Shown: piece by piece, positions 36,009 through 44,392 of the stretch | Layout of the letters: each line of letters begins with the position of its first letter | How positions within the stretch are numbered: position 1 is the stretch's first letter | Source of the DNA: Pseudomonadota bacterium | GTDB taxonomy: Bacteria > Pseudomonadota > Gammaproteobacteria > Ga0077536 | Direction: 5' to 3' | Assembly: GCA_016719885.1 (NCBI GenBank) | Contig: JADJYF010000012.1 | Span: forward strand, 172,609-236,608 | DNA length: 64,000 bases | Translations under genes and position numbers: made by a program | The notes under the pieces: model-generated | What the model saw: the letters and a program-made list of their open reading frames with translations, nothing else | Database searches by the model: none | What the model was told of the DNA's origin: nothing

Positions 36009-36569
36009 ATGCAGCACTTCAATCTCACCGACCATTTCCTGATCGCGATGCCGCAACTGGCGGATCCGAACTTCGTGCGCTCGGTGACCTACATCTGCGC
36101 GCACAACGAGGACGGCGCCATGGGCATCGTCATCAACCGTCCGCTGGACATGGCGCTGGGCGAGGTGCTGATGCAGATGGAACTCGCGGCCAGCACGCCG
36201 GCCATCGCCGAGTCGCTGGTGTATCTCGGCGGGCCGGTGCATACCGACCGGGGCTTCGTGCTGCACCGGCCGGCGCAGAACTGGAACTCGACCATCGCCA
36301 TCACCGCCGAAGTCGCGGTCTCGACCTCGCGCGACATTCTCGAAGCCATCGCCCGCGGCCAGGGCCCCATTGATGCGCTGGTGGCGCTCGGCTATGCCGG
36401 CTGGGGCGCCGGCCAGCTCGAGAACGAGATGGCGCAGAACGCCTGGCTGTCGGGCCCGGCCGATCTCGACATCGTGTTCAAGACGCCGGCCGAATTACGC
36501 TGGCAACGCGCTGCCGCGCGGCTCGGCATCGATCTGGCGTCGATTTCCCACGACGTCGGCCACGCTTGA
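36009..36569 (+). CDS. algH: AlgH/YqgE family protein
   Basis: A 186-residue protein of the DUF179 family. FNLTDHFLIAMPQLADPNF starts the protein, and GAMGIVINRPLDMALGEVL, YLGGPVHTDRGFVLH and GYAGWGAGQLENEM are the family signatures. In P. aeruginosa AlgH was linked to alginate gene expression, but its biochemical function is unknown. The ATG at 36009 gives the family's usual N-terminus. Its stop overlaps the ruvX start (TTGA). Confidence 0.95.
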   Translation: MQHFNLTDHFLIAMPQLADPNFVRSVTYICAHNEDGAMGIVINRPLDMALGEVLMQMELAASTPAIAESLVYLGGPVHTDRGFVLHRPAQNWNSTIAITAEVAVSTSRDILEAIARGQGPIDALVALGYAGWGAGQLENEMAQNAWLSGPADLDIVFKTPAELRWQRAAARLGIDLASISHDVGHA

Positions 36570-36961
36570 GCACGGTCACCGCGCTGGGCTTCGACTACGG
36601 CGAGCGGCGCATCGGCGTGGCGGTGGGTCAGAGCCTGACGCGCACCGCCGAGGCGCTCGTCACCCTGCCGGTGCGCCATGGCCAGGTCGATTGGCCGGCC
36701 ATCTCGCGACTCATCGACACCTGGCGACCGCAGCAATTGGTGGTGGGCCTGCCCGGCACAGAGGACGGCCAGCCGCACGCCAATGCCGACGCCATCGCGC
36801 GCTTCGCACGACGTCTGCACGGCCGCTTCAAGTTGCCGGTCGCGTTTGTCGATGAACGCCTGTCGTCGTATGCTGCCAGCGAGGATCCGGATACCCGACG
36901 CGTCGGCCTCGACGCGGTGGCGGCACGGCTGATACTCGAAACTTGGCTGGCCGGGTGCTGA
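36566..36961 (+). CDS. ruvX: Putative pre-16S rRNA nuclease / Holliday junction resolvase RuvX (YqgF)
   Basis: A 131-residue RNase H-fold protein: LGFDYGERRIGVAVG holds the first acidic residue, LVVGLPGTEDGQPH the second motif, VAFVDERLSSYAA the third and LDAVAARLILETWL the C-terminal helix. YqgF matures the 5' end of 16S rRNA. Start is TTG at 36566 overlapping the algH stop. The algH-ruvX-pyrR-pyrB order is typical of gammaproteobacteria. Confidence 0.95.
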   Translation: MSTVTALGFDYGERRIGVAVGQSLTRTAEALVTLPVRHGQVDWPAISRLIDTWRPQQLVVGLPGTEDGQPHANADAIARFARRLHGRFKLPVAFVDERLSSYAASEDPDTRRVGLDAVAARLILETWLAGC

Positions 36962-37057
36962 CGAGCATCCTCGACACCGGCGTGCGCCCACTGGCGCCGC
37001 GCACCAGCGCATTCCACTTTTAGTCCCTGGACGCGGCGCCGGCCGCACGCTAACGCC

Positions 37058-37573
37058 ATGCACGAACTCGAACAACTCGATGTCGATTCCTTGATAGCCG
37101 ACATCGCGGCCCGCCTGAAGAAACGGATCGCCGAACAGAACCTCACCAACCCCGCGCTGGTCGGCATTCGCACCGGCGGCGTTTGGCTGGCGCAACGCCT
37201 GCAGAAGAAACTGAAACTGGCCGGTCCCATCGGCGAATTGAACATTGCCTTCTATCGCGATGACTTCAGCCGCATCGGCATGCACCCGACCGTCGAACCG
37301 TCGGCGCTGCCTTTCGATGTCAACGATCGGCACCTGTTGCTGGTCGACGACATTCTCTACACCGGTCGCACCATTCGCGCGGCCATGAACGAGATCTTCG
37401 ATTACGGCCGGCCGCGCTCCATCAGCCTGGTGGTGCTCATCGACAGGGGCGGCCGCGAACTGCCGATCGATGCCAACGTCTACGGCGCGCGCGTCACCCT
37501 GCCGCCTGGACAGCATGTTAAACTCATCGGACCCGATCCCCTGCGACTCGAAATTGGCGCGACCAAGTCATGA
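37058..37573 (+). CDS. pyrR: PyrR bifunctional protein (uracil phosphoribosyltransferase-like regulator)
   Basis: A 171-residue type I phosphoribosyltransferase. The PRPP-binding loop is LLLVDDILYTGRTIRAAM, with FYRDDFSRIG and LIDRGGRELPI as further family motifs. In Bacillus it binds pyr mRNA; in Pseudomonas-type pyrR-pyrB-pyrC' clusters its regulatory role is less clear. The 96-bp upstream leader shows no obvious antiterminator pair. Confidence 0.95.
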   Translation: MHELEQLDVDSLIADIAARLKKRIAEQNLTNPALVGIRTGGVWLAQRLQKKLKLAGPIGELNIAFYRDDFSRIGMHPTVEPSALPFDVNDRHLLLVDDILYTGRTIRAAMNEIFDYGRPRSISLVVLIDRGGRELPIDANVYGARVTLPPGQHVKLIGPDPLRLEIGATKS

Positions 37574-37625
37574 CCAGCGAAGGCGGCCGCTTGTCCGGCG
37601 CACACATGTTCGATGAGGCCCGCTG

Positions 37626-38594
37626 ATGGCGCAGGACAGCATTCAACTCGACAGCCAGGGGCGGCTGAAGCATTTCCTGAGTACCGAGCACCTGCCGAGG
37701 AGCCTGCTCACCGCCATCCTCGACCACGCCGAACGCTTCACCGTGGTGGGCGACCGCGCGGTCAAGAAAGTGCCTTTGCTGCGCGGCAAGACCGTCGTCA
37801 ACCTGTTCTTCGAGCCGAGCACGCGCACCCGCACCACCTTTGAACTCGCGGCCAAGCGCCTGTCGGCCGACGTCATGAATCTCAACATCGAGGCCAGCGC
37901 CGCCAAGAAGGGCGAATCGCTGGCCGATACCCTGCGCACCCTCGAAGCGATGCAGACCGACATGTTCGTGGTGCGTCACCATGAATCGGGCGCGCCGGAA
38001 TTCATCGCGCGCCAGGTCGGGCCCGAGGTCAGCGTCATCAACGCCGGCGACGGCCGCCACGCGCACCCGACCCAGGCGATGCTCGACATGTTCACCATCC
38101 GCCGCTACAAGCGCGACTTCGCGCAGCTGAAGGTGGCGATCGTCGGCGATGTCGCCCATTCGCGCGTGGCGCGCTCCGAGATCCATGCCTTGAAGACGCT
38201 CGGCGTGCCGGAGATCCGCGTGGTCGGACCCAAGACCCTGTTGCCGCGCGGCATCGAGGCGCTGGGCGTCGACGTGCATCATTCGCTCGACACCGGCCTC
38301 GAAGGGGTGGACGTGGTGATGATGCTGCGCCTGCAACAGGAACGCATGCAGAGTGCCCTGTTGCCGAGTGGTCACGAATACTTCCATACCTTCGGCCTGA
38401 CGCCGGCGCGTTTGAAACGCGCCAAGCCCGACGCCATCGTCATGCATCCCGGCCCCATCAATCGCGGCGTCGAAATCGACTCGGCGGTGGCCGACGGCAA
38501 GCAGTCGGTGATCCTGCAGCAGGTTACCCACGGCATCGCGGTGCGCATGGCGGTGATGTCGATGGCGATGGGCACGGCCGCGCAGGCCTCATGA
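37626..38594 (+). CDS. pyrB: Aspartate carbamoyltransferase catalytic subunit
   Basis: A 322-residue enzyme making carbamoyl aspartate. The carbamoyl-phosphate motif is FFEPSTRTRTTFE, the 80s-loop-like segment NLNIEASAAKKGESL, then VRHHESGAPEF, and the aspartate-binding MMLRLQQERMQ and HPGPINRGVEI. No PyrI regulatory subunit follows. Instead the inactive dihydroorotase follows after 10 bp, as in Pseudomonas, where the two form a stable dodecameric complex. Confidence 0.97.
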   Translation: MAQDSIQLDSQGRLKHFLSTEHLPRSLLTAILDHAERFTVVGDRAVKKVPLLRGKTVVNLFFEPSTRTRTTFELAAKRLSADVMNLNIEASAAKKGESLADTLRTLEAMQTDMFVVRHHESGAPEFIARQVGPEVSVINAGDGRHAHPTQAMLDMFTIRRYKRDFAQLKVAIVGDVAHSRVARSEIHALKTLGVPEIRVVGPKTLLPRGIEALGVDVHHSLDTGLEGVDVVMMLRLQQERMQSALLPSGHEYFHTFGLTPARLKRAKPDAIVMHPGPINRGVEIDSAVADGKQSVILQQVTHGIAVRMAVMSMAMGTAAQAS

Positions 38595-38604
38595 AGTCCG
38601 CAGC

Positions 38605-39885
38605 ATGAAGATTACGATCAGTGGCGGCCGCGTCATCGACCCGGTCAACCAGCGCGATGAAGTCGTCGATGTCTTCGTCGACGGCGACACCATCATCGGC
38701 CTCGGCCGCACGCCGGCCGGCTTCAAGCCGGCGCGCGTCATCGACGCCAAGGGCGCCATCGTGTGCCCGGGCTTCACCGAGGTCGGCGCGCGCCTGCGCG
38801 AGCCCGGCGCCGAGCACAAGGCCACCATCGCCAGCGAACTGGAAGCCGCCGCCGCCGGCGGCTTCACCACCGTGTGCTGCATGCCCGACACCAATCCCGT
38901 CATCGACACGCCGGCGGTGGTGGAACTCGTCAACCAACGCGCGCGCGGCGTGCGCGGCGCGCGGGTGCGCTGCATCGGCGCCTTGACCCAGGATCTCGGC
39001 GGCTCGGTGCTGGCCGAGATGGCGGCGTTGAAAGACATCGGCTGCGTGGGCGTGGCCAATGCCGGTCGCGCACTGCGTGACAGCAACGTCTTGAAAAACG
39101 CCCTCGCCTACGCCGCCACGCTCGACATGACGGTGTTCCTCGATGCCGAGGACCCCTGGCTGTCGGCGCAGGGCTGCATGCACGAAGGCGCGGTCAGCAC
39201 GCGCCTCGGCCTGCCCGGCATTCCGGCCGCCGCCGAGCTCATCGGCTTGGGACGCGACCTGGTGCTGCTCGAAGACTCGGGCGCGCGCGCGCACTTCCGC
39301 ACCCTGACCTGCGGCCGCTCCATCAAGTACGTCAACAACGCGCGCAAGACCGGCCTCGAGGTCAGCGCCAGCGTCGGCATCTCGCACCTCGTCCTCACCG
39401 ACGAGGACATCACGCGCTTCGACGGCCTGTTCCATGTGCGGCCACCGCTGCGCACGCGCCGCGATCGCGCGCGCCTCATTCGCGGCCTGGCCGAGGGCCA
39501 GGTCGAGGTGCTGACCGCCCATCACGAACCCCAGGACGCCGACGCCAAGGCCGGGCCTTTCGGCGCGACCGCGCCCGGCATCTCGACCCTGGACAGCTTC
39601 CTGCCGTCGATGCTGAGCCTGGTCGAGTCCGGCCAGATGGACCTCATGCGCGCCATCGACGCGGCGGCCGTGCAGCCGGCGCGCGTGATCGGCAATGCGC
39701 CGGCCAGCCTCGGCGTCGATGCGGTGGCCGACATCTGCATTTTCTCGCCGACCGATAGCTGGACCTTGAGCGCCGACACCATGCTCTCCCGCGGCAAGAA
39801 CACGCCCCTGCTCGGGCGCGCCATGCGCGGACGCGTGCTGGCGACGCTGGTCGGCGGTCGCATCGTGCACGAACGGAAAGCCTGA
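38605..39885 (+). CDS. Non-catalytic dihydroorotase-like protein PyrC' (PyrX)
   Basis: A 426-residue dihydroorotase homologue with all key metal sites lost. The canonical DxHxHxREPG reads FTEVGARLREPG here, and the TDHAPH region reads TAHHEP. Substrate-loop segments (CCMPDTNPVIDTP, FHVRPPLRTRRDRARL, GATAPGISTLDSFLP) are kept. Pseudomonas PyrC' with the same losses is needed for assembly of active aspartate transcarbamoylase, so a structural role with PyrB is likely. A catalytic PyrC must be encoded elsewhere. One base separates its stop from the pyrK-like start. Confidence 0.92.
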   Translation: MKITISGGRVIDPVNQRDEVVDVFVDGDTIIGLGRTPAGFKPARVIDAKGAIVCPGFTEVGARLREPGAEHKATIASELEAAAAGGFTTVCCMPDTNPVIDTPAVVELVNQRARGVRGARVRCIGALTQDLGGSVLAEMAALKDIGCVGVANAGRALRDSNVLKNALAYAATLDMTVFLDAEDPWLSAQGCMHEGAVSTRLGLPGIPAAAELIGLGRDLVLLEDSGARAHFRTLTCGRSIKYVNNARKTGLEVSASVGISHLVLTDEDITRFDGLFHVRPPLRTRRDRARLIRGLAEGQVEVLTAHHEPQDADAKAGPFGATAPGISTLDSFLPSMLSLVESGQMDLMRAIDAAAVQPARVIGNAPASLGVDAVADICIFSPTDSWTLSADTMLSRGKNTPLLGRAMRGRVLATLVGGRIVHERKA

Positions 39886-39886
39886 G

Positions 39887-40777
39887 ATGGCCGACGCGGC
39901 CGGCAGTTCACGCCCACATCGCGGCACGATTGGTCTCGCCGACGCCACCATCGTCGCCGTCGAACACTTCGCCGGCGCGCAGCATTACCTGCGCCTGCAA
40001 TGTCCGGGCATCGCCGCACGCGCCCTGCCGGGCAGCTTCGTGCATCTGAAATGCGACAACGAACTGCCGATGCGGCGGCCGATGTCGGTGATGCGCGCCT
40101 CGGCGCGCGACGGCTGGCTGGATGTGCTGTACAAGGCCCACGGCCATGGCAGCGGCCTGTTGGCAACGCGCGTGGTCGGCGAAACCCTGAGCGTGATGGG
40201 TCCCATCGGCCAGCCTTTCAAGCTTCGCGATTACCGTCCGCGCCCGCTGCTGATCGGCGGCGGCGTCGGCATGCCGCCCATGCTGTACCTGGCCGAGCAC
40301 CTGCGTGCCACCGCGCCCGGCGTGCAGCCACTGGTATTGCTCGGATCCGAAGTGCCGTTCCCGTTCAGCGCGCGGCCCTCGACCATCATGGTGCCCGGCG
40401 TGCCGGCCGACGTGATCGCGGCCATGCCGCTGCTCGAGGATTGGCACATCGCCTCGCGTCTCGCCAGCCTCGCCGGCTTCCCCGGTTGCTACGAGGGCTA
40501 TGTCACCGAGCTCGCGCGTGCGTGGATTACGAGCAGTGGCGTGGCGCGCGACGACATCGAGATCTTCGCCTGCGGCCCGACGCCCATGCTGCGCGCGGTC
40601 AAGGCGCTGGCCGCCGAGTTCGCACTGCCCTGTCAGATCTCGCTCGAGGAATACATGGCCTGCGCGGTCGGCGGCTGCGCCGGCTGCACGGTCAAGGTCG
40701 AGACCGCCAACGGCCCGGCCATGAAGCGCGTGTGCGTGGACGGGCCGGTGTTCGAAGCGTCGACTGTCGCTATCTGA
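39887..40777 (+). CDS. pyrK: Dihydroorotate dehydrogenase electron-transfer subunit-like (PyrK)
   Basis: A 296-residue ferredoxin-reductase-like protein. FAD-binding RPMSVMRASARDGWLDVLYK, NAD-binding RPLLIGGGVGMPPMLYLAEH, CGPTPMLRAVKAL, and a C-terminal [2Fe-2S] site with cysteines spaced CAVGGCAGC plus a distant VC. In class 1B enzymes PyrK passes electrons from dihydroorotate dehydrogenase to NAD+. No pyrD is next to it, so the partner is unknown; gammaproteobacteria usually use the quinone-linked class 2 enzyme. It ends the pyr operon. Confidence 0.88.
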   Translation: MADAAGSSRPHRGTIGLADATIVAVEHFAGAQHYLRLQCPGIAARALPGSFVHLKCDNELPMRRPMSVMRASARDGWLDVLYKAHGHGSGLLATRVVGETLSVMGPIGQPFKLRDYRPRPLLIGGGVGMPPMLYLAEHLRATAPGVQPLVLLGSEVPFPFSARPSTIMVPGVPADVIAAMPLLEDWHIASRLASLAGFPGCYEGYVTELARAWITSSGVARDDIEIFACGPTPMLRAVKALAAEFALPCQISLEEYMACAVGGCAGCTVKVETANGPAMKRVCVDGPVFEASTVAI

Positions 40778-40807
40778 GCGTAGTGCCGTCGATCGCCTCT
40801 TGCAGGC

Positions 40808-40905
40808 GCGAATTCATTCGCACGCTTCGGTTGTCAGGCTGAAGCCTGACCCACAAAGAGAGCGCTGGCCAAGCAGTCTGAGTGTGCGAATGAATTCGCA
40901 CCTAC
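40808..40905. repeat. Cluster of type I and type II REP-like palindromes
   Basis: gcgaattcattcgc (40808-40821, type II variant), gtcaggctgaagcctgac plus ccac (40833-40854, type I) and gtgcgaatgaattcgcac plus ctac (40884-40905, type II, identical to the one at 15741) lie between convergent pyrK and the glutaredoxin-like gene. The last overlaps the glutaredoxin stop. Confidence 0.8.
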
Positions 40906-41291
40906 AGGCTCTTGAGCCCCTTCGCGACCAGCGCCTGTTCAATCTGTTCACGCTCGAAGCCGACGAAGGTCTGATCGCGCAGCGTCAGGATTGGGATCAC
41001 CTTGACCGCTTGCGCGGCGAAGCGCCGCTTGCCTTCGGCATCGGTCTCGATGTCGTATTCGCAGTACTTGATGCGCTCACCGACCAGGTAGCGGCGCGCC
41101 TGGCGACAATAGCCGCACCAGGTGGCGCTCAGCATCACCACGGTGTCGGCGTCAGGGGTAAGATCCTGCCCGCAGCGTATCGCCTCAGGCGAGCGGTTGT
41201 TCACCATCTGGATCATCGCCCATAACCCGATCACCACCACCAACGCATAGGTCGGCAGGTGGTTGCGCGATACGGCGGGCGGCTCAGCCAC
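40902..41291 (-). CDS. Membrane-anchored glutaredoxin-like protein
   Basis: A 129-residue protein. One N-terminal membrane helix (YALVVVIGLWAMIQMV) precedes a thioredoxin fold with the redox pair ATWCGYCRQARRYLV and the cis-proline loop KVIPILTLRDQTFVGF. It is probably a periplasmic-facing or membrane-attached thiol reductase. GTG start at 41291 overlaps the upstream alkyltransferase-like gene by 8 bp. Confidence 0.87.
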   Translation of the reverse strand: MAEPPAVSRNHLPTYALVVVIGLWAMIQMVNNRSPEAIRCGQDLTPDADTVVMLSATWCGYCRQARRYLVGERIKYCEYDIETDAEGKRRFAAQAVKVIPILTLRDQTFVGFEREQIEQALVAKGLKSL

Positions 41292-41655
41292 CGTAATCCC
41301 ACTCGAAACGCGCGAGGTCGATACGTCCGAGCGCGTCGAAGGCCACGCCTTCCAATGCCAGGCGATCGTATTGCTCGTTGGGCGCCTCGCCGTCGCCGCG
41401 TGGGCTGATAGCGCCTTTCACGTTCACCACCCGATGCCAGGGCACCTCGCTGTCGATAGCGAGCGCGGCCAGCGCATAGCCGACCTGGCGCGCGCCGCTC
41501 GGCCCTTCGATATGCGCGAGCGCCGCGACCTGCTTGTAGGTGGCGACGCGTCCGCTGGGAATGGCACTGACCACCGCCCACACGCGCGCGTTACGGCCCG
41601 GCGTTTCCGCCACCGGTTGCGCGGACGGGCGCGCGCGCAGCGAGCGCTTCAACAC
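41284..41655 (-). CDS. Alkyltransferase-like protein (MGMT family, Cys replaced by Trp)
   Basis: A 123-residue protein matching the C-terminal domain of O6-alkylguanine-DNA alkyltransferases: VVSAIPSGRVATYKQVAALA is the DNA-binding HTH and ARQVGYAL carries the arginine finger. The active-site PCHR is PWHR here, the hallmark of ATL proteins, which bind alkylated guanine without repairing it and hand it to nucleotide-excision repair. The start is GTG 41655 or TTG 41652, overlapping the upstream lipoprotein stop. Confidence 0.88.
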   Translation of the reverse strand: MLKRSLRARPSAQPVAETPGRNARVWAVVSAIPSGRVATYKQVAALAHIEGPSGARQVGYALAALAIDSEVPWHRVVNVKGAISPRGDGEAPNEQYDRLALEGVAFDALGRIDLARFEWDYGG

Positions 41656-42038
41656 TTGACCTCGTCGTCGACCCGCGGCGGGTCCGACAATTCCACGCGC
41701 ACGCCATGGTGTGCCGCGCCGCGGGGTTTGAGACACATGAGCACCGTGCGCTGCGCGAGCCAGGTCAGGCCTATCTGCTTGCCGGAAAACGGTGCGCCGT
41801 CGTTGGCGAGTTCGGTGCTCACCGCCGGCGCGCCGGCCGCCATGCCGCGCGGCACGAGGTAGAGATGGACCTGGTGCGCGCCATCGCGACCGGCGCCCGC
41901 CACCAGCGTCACGCGCAACAGGTAATCGCCGTCGGGCGAGGTGAATTCACTCAGGGTCTGTTCGGGCGCCGCGCCGCAGGCGGTCAGCAGGAGCACCAGT
42001 GCAGCGCATGGGCCCGACCGCCGCAATTGCGCCATCAT
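41649..42038 (-). CDS. Small lipoprotein, unknown function
   Basis: A 129-residue protein with a lipoprotein signal peptide ending in the lipobox LLLTACGAAP (lipidation at Cys ~21). The mature part has a beta-rich pattern (GDYLLRVTLVAGAG, HQVHLYLVPRG, TVLMCLKPRG). No family recognised. ATG at 42038 overlaps the stop of the next upstream lipoprotein gene (ATGA), and its own stop overlaps the ATL start, so the genes are coupled. Confidence 0.75.
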   Translation of the reverse strand: MMAQLRRSGPCAALVLLLTACGAAPEQTLSEFTSPDGDYLLRVTLVAGAGRDGAHQVHLYLVPRGMAAGAPAVSTELANDGAPFSGKQIGLTWLAQRTVLMCLKPRGAAHHGVRVELSDPPRVDDEVKC

Positions 42039-42289
42039 CGCTGGCCGAGGGCCTCGTCACGCGCGGTTTTGTAATCCTGGTAGCGGCTGCGATCGGGGTG
42101 CTGCGGGTTGGCGCATTGGCTGGCGCGGGCCTCGGCGTCGCGCTGGTGGGCGCCGCCCTGCTGGCAGGCGAGGTTGTCGCCGACGTCGTAGAACCACTGC
42201 TGCCACGGCGCCGTCGTGCAGGCGCTGAGCGAGACACACACCGCCGCCAGCAGCGGTGCGGCGAGTTTGCAGCGCCGGTGCAAGCTCAT
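42035..42289 (-). CDS. Very small lipoprotein, unknown function
   Basis: An 84-residue protein: N-terminal MSLHRRCKLAAPLLAAV, lipobox SLSACTT, then a short hydrophilic body with several cysteines (ACQQGG, SQCANPQH) and charged C-terminus. ATG at 42289 chosen because the signal peptide starts there; a longer frame upstream has no signal features. Overlaps the following lipoprotein gene by 4 bp. Confidence 0.7.
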   Translation of the reverse strand: MSLHRRCKLAAPLLAAVCVSLSACTTAPWQQWFYDVGDNLACQQGGAHQRDAEARASQCANPQHPDRSRYQDYKTARDEALGQR

Positions 42290-42314
42290 GCCCGTGCCAC
42301 ACCTGCCGCCGCGC

Positions 42315-42701
42315 TCAGCGCGCGCGCTCGTGGCGCGCGTCGAGAAAGTCGACCCAGGCCTCCCAACGCTTGGTATCGGACGGGAACTTGGGATGATCGA
42401 AACGCGCGATGACGACATGCTCGGGACCGGCGCGGTAGGCGATGGCGGCGACGAAGATCAAGCCATCCTTGTAGGCCTGCCGCTGTTCGTCGGGCACGCT
42501 CTTGTGCGGCGTATCGGACCATAAGCCGCCGGCACGCAGCGGCGCTATCCAGCTGTCGGCGGCGTTCGCGGTGCTGCCACGCAGGGTGCCGAGGTACAGG
42601 CTGCCGTTCAGTTTGTCGCCCGGATCGAAAGCCAGGTCGTAGTTGTCGACGATGACGGCGTTGCTGAACTCGGCCGGCACGCCAGGCGATTGCGCGCTCA
42701 T
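42315..42701 (-). CDS. Hypothetical protein
   Basis: A 128-residue soluble protein (MSAQSPGVPAEFSNAVIVDN at the N-terminus) without signal peptide or membrane helix. Aromatic/charged segments such as DLAFDPGDKLNGSLYLGTL and RWEAWVDFLDARHERAR suggest a folded domain, but I do not recognise a family. It is in the co-directional minus-strand run, 25 bp upstream of the lipoprotein pair. Confidence 0.65.
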   Translation of the reverse strand: MSAQSPGVPAEFSNAVIVDNYDLAFDPGDKLNGSLYLGTLRGSTANAADSWIAPLRAGGLWSDTPHKSVPDEQRQAYKDGLIFVAAIAYRAGPEHVVIARFDHPKFPSDTKRWEAWVDFLDARHERAR

Positions 42702-42795
42702 GAAGAATGCTCCCGTGGATCATGCCGCGGCTCCGGTGCCGCGGCGTTGAAAGACCACGCTAACCCAGGCGCGACACCCGATCAATCCTGCCGCT

Positions 42796-43089
42796 TCAGG
42801 GTTTCAATTCGACTTCGACGAATGACAAGAAATGATCGCTGGCGTTGATGACATTGTGTTCGACACCGACATTGCGCGAATAAGACACACCGACCTTGAG
42901 TTCGGCGCGCTTCTCGCCTTCCGGCGTTTCCAGCAGCAAGGTGCCATCGGTGAGCGGCACCACCACGTAGTCGTGACCGTGGACGTGCCAACCGGTTTCG
43001 GCGCCTGCCGCGAAACGCCATTCGGTGACGATCACGCGTTCGTTTTCGAACTGCTTGACGCCTTCGGCCTGGGGGCGGGATTGACTCAT
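42796..43089 (-). CDS. Cupin domain-containing protein
   Basis: A 97-residue single-domain cupin. GWHVHGHDYVVVPLTDGTL gives the first cupin box (HxH...E-type), and VGVSYSRNVGVEHNVIN the second with its histidine. Such proteins bind a metal and act as small enzymes or sensors. The ATG at 43089 is used; the frame upstream to 43131 overlaps the neighbour's 3' end. Confidence 0.85.
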   Translation of the reverse strand: MSQSRPQAEGVKQFENERVIVTEWRFAAGAETGWHVHGHDYVVVPLTDGTLLLETPEGEKRAELKVGVSYSRNVGVEHNVINASDHFLSFVEVELKP

Positions 43090-43111
43090 GAAAATTCCTC
43101 GTTCGATTGAT

Positions 43112-43591
43112 TCAGGCGAGCGCGGCGGCATCGCTCCAGGCCAGCGCGGGGAAGCGTTCCACGCCGTCGGCGAGAAATTCCCCGTCGCTGTCCATGCACA
43201 CGCAATGGCGGCGTGTGATGCGCCAGCCGGCGTCGGTCAGCGCAAAGGTATCGTGATAAGAGCCGCGCACTTCCCAGCGCGTCAGCGTACCTTCCGGCAG
43301 ACGCTGCAGATGGGTGGCGATGACGCGCGCGCTGGCATGCGCGCTCCGGCCCGTGACTTCGATCATGGGGCTCGCGATCACGTGGTTGGTCCAGTAGCAC
43401 AGATCGAGGAACTGGCTGAAAGCGGCGACCGCGCCGGCGCCGGTGCAATCGAACACGTGACCCGACACCTCGTAATGCAGCGCGGCGGTGGGCGTGAATA
43501 CCTGGTCGAGGTACTCGAAGCGCTTCTCGTCGAGGGCGCGGGCATAGATGGCGTAGTTATGCGAGATGGCAATGTAGGCGTCGTGATCCAT
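43112..43591 (-). CDS. NTF2-like (SnoaL-type) protein
   Basis: A 159-residue protein with the NTF2/SnoaL cone pattern: N-terminal helices (ISHNYAIYARALDEKRFEYL), TPTAALHYEVSGHVFDCTG, TNHVIASPMIEVTGRSAHAS and GSYHDTFALTDAGWRITRRH. Family members act as isomerases, hydratases or ring-hydroxylating small subunits. It ends 22 bp before the cupin gene. Confidence 0.82.
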   Translation of the reverse strand: MDHDAYIAISHNYAIYARALDEKRFEYLDQVFTPTAALHYEVSGHVFDCTGAGAVAAFSQFLDLCYWTNHVIASPMIEVTGRSAHASARVIATHLQRLPEGTLTRWEVRGSYHDTFALTDAGWRITRRHCVCMDSDGEFLADGVERFPALAWSDAAALA

Positions 43592-43689
43592 GGGCTCCCC
43601 TTGCGTGCGAACCGTGCGTCGCGTCGCCGCCAGTGTAGGCGTGACGCGCGGGGCGGCATAGCCTCGCGGTCAGCGCATGCGTCGCGCCG

Positions 43690-44334
43690 TCACAGCCCCG
43701 ACGGTCGCGGCAGCGACAGCCAGGCCTGCACCGACGGCCGTTGCCATTGCGCGCGCGCATAGGCGGCGACCGTCGCCGGCACCGCGTCGCCGCTGTTCAA
43801 CAAGCGCTGCACCATCAGCGCGAGATCGGTGTCGGCAATCGACCACTCGTCGAACAGCTGGCTGGCGCCCGCCGGCAACAGCGACTCGACCAGTGCGCAC
43901 AAGCGCTGCGCGTCATCGCGCGCCGCGGCGGGCAACGGCGTCGCCAACGGCGCGCCGAATACCGCGGTGGTCGGACGCGCCTCGCGCAGCGCGCCGAGAT
44001 CGCTGCGCAGCCAGGCCTGGATCTGCCGCGCACGGGCACGCGCCTTCACGGCCTGCGGGTACAGGGCGCGATAACCGGGCGCCGGCAGCAGGTCTTCGAG
44101 ATATTCACCGATCGCCGACGATTCACTCACATGGAAATCGACATGGCTCAACATCGGCACGCGGCAGGTCAAGGATGCTCGTGCATAGTCCGGCGCGCGA
44201 TGGGCGGCGGCGCCGAGGTCCACCAGTTGCAGCGTGAACGGCACGCCCTTCTCGGTCAGCGCCACGTAGGCCGACATCGCGTAAGGGCTGACATAACGAG
44301 CATCGACATGCAGCAGGAAGGGCGTGGTGGACAT
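43690..44334 (-). CDS. Glutathione S-transferase (YfcF-like)
   Basis: A 214-residue GST. The N-terminal strand-helix is FLLHVDARYVSPYAMSAYVA, followed by RVPMLSHVDFHVSESSAIGE with the cis-proline and SS/E glutathione contacts. The helical domain contains DEWSIADTDLALMVQRL. Sequence style matches E. coli YfcF. Third GST gene in the window. Confidence 0.88.
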   Translation of the reverse strand: MSTTPFLLHVDARYVSPYAMSAYVALTEKGVPFTLQLVDLGAAAHRAPDYARASLTCRVPMLSHVDFHVSESSAIGEYLEDLLPAPGYRALYPQAVKARARARQIQAWLRSDLGALREARPTTAVFGAPLATPLPAAARDDAQRLCALVESLLPAGASQLFDEWSIADTDLALMVQRLLNSGDAVPATVAAYARAQWQRPSVQAWLSLPRPSGL

Positions 44335-44392
44335 GGCGGACTGGCGCTCCGGTGACGGGATATGGATACGGCGGCCGCGCGGCCGGCCGCGC

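Noticed and set aside
36962..37057. PyrR-type RNA attenuator upstream of pyrR
   Set aside because: I could not build a convincing terminator/antiterminator pair, and there is no T-run.
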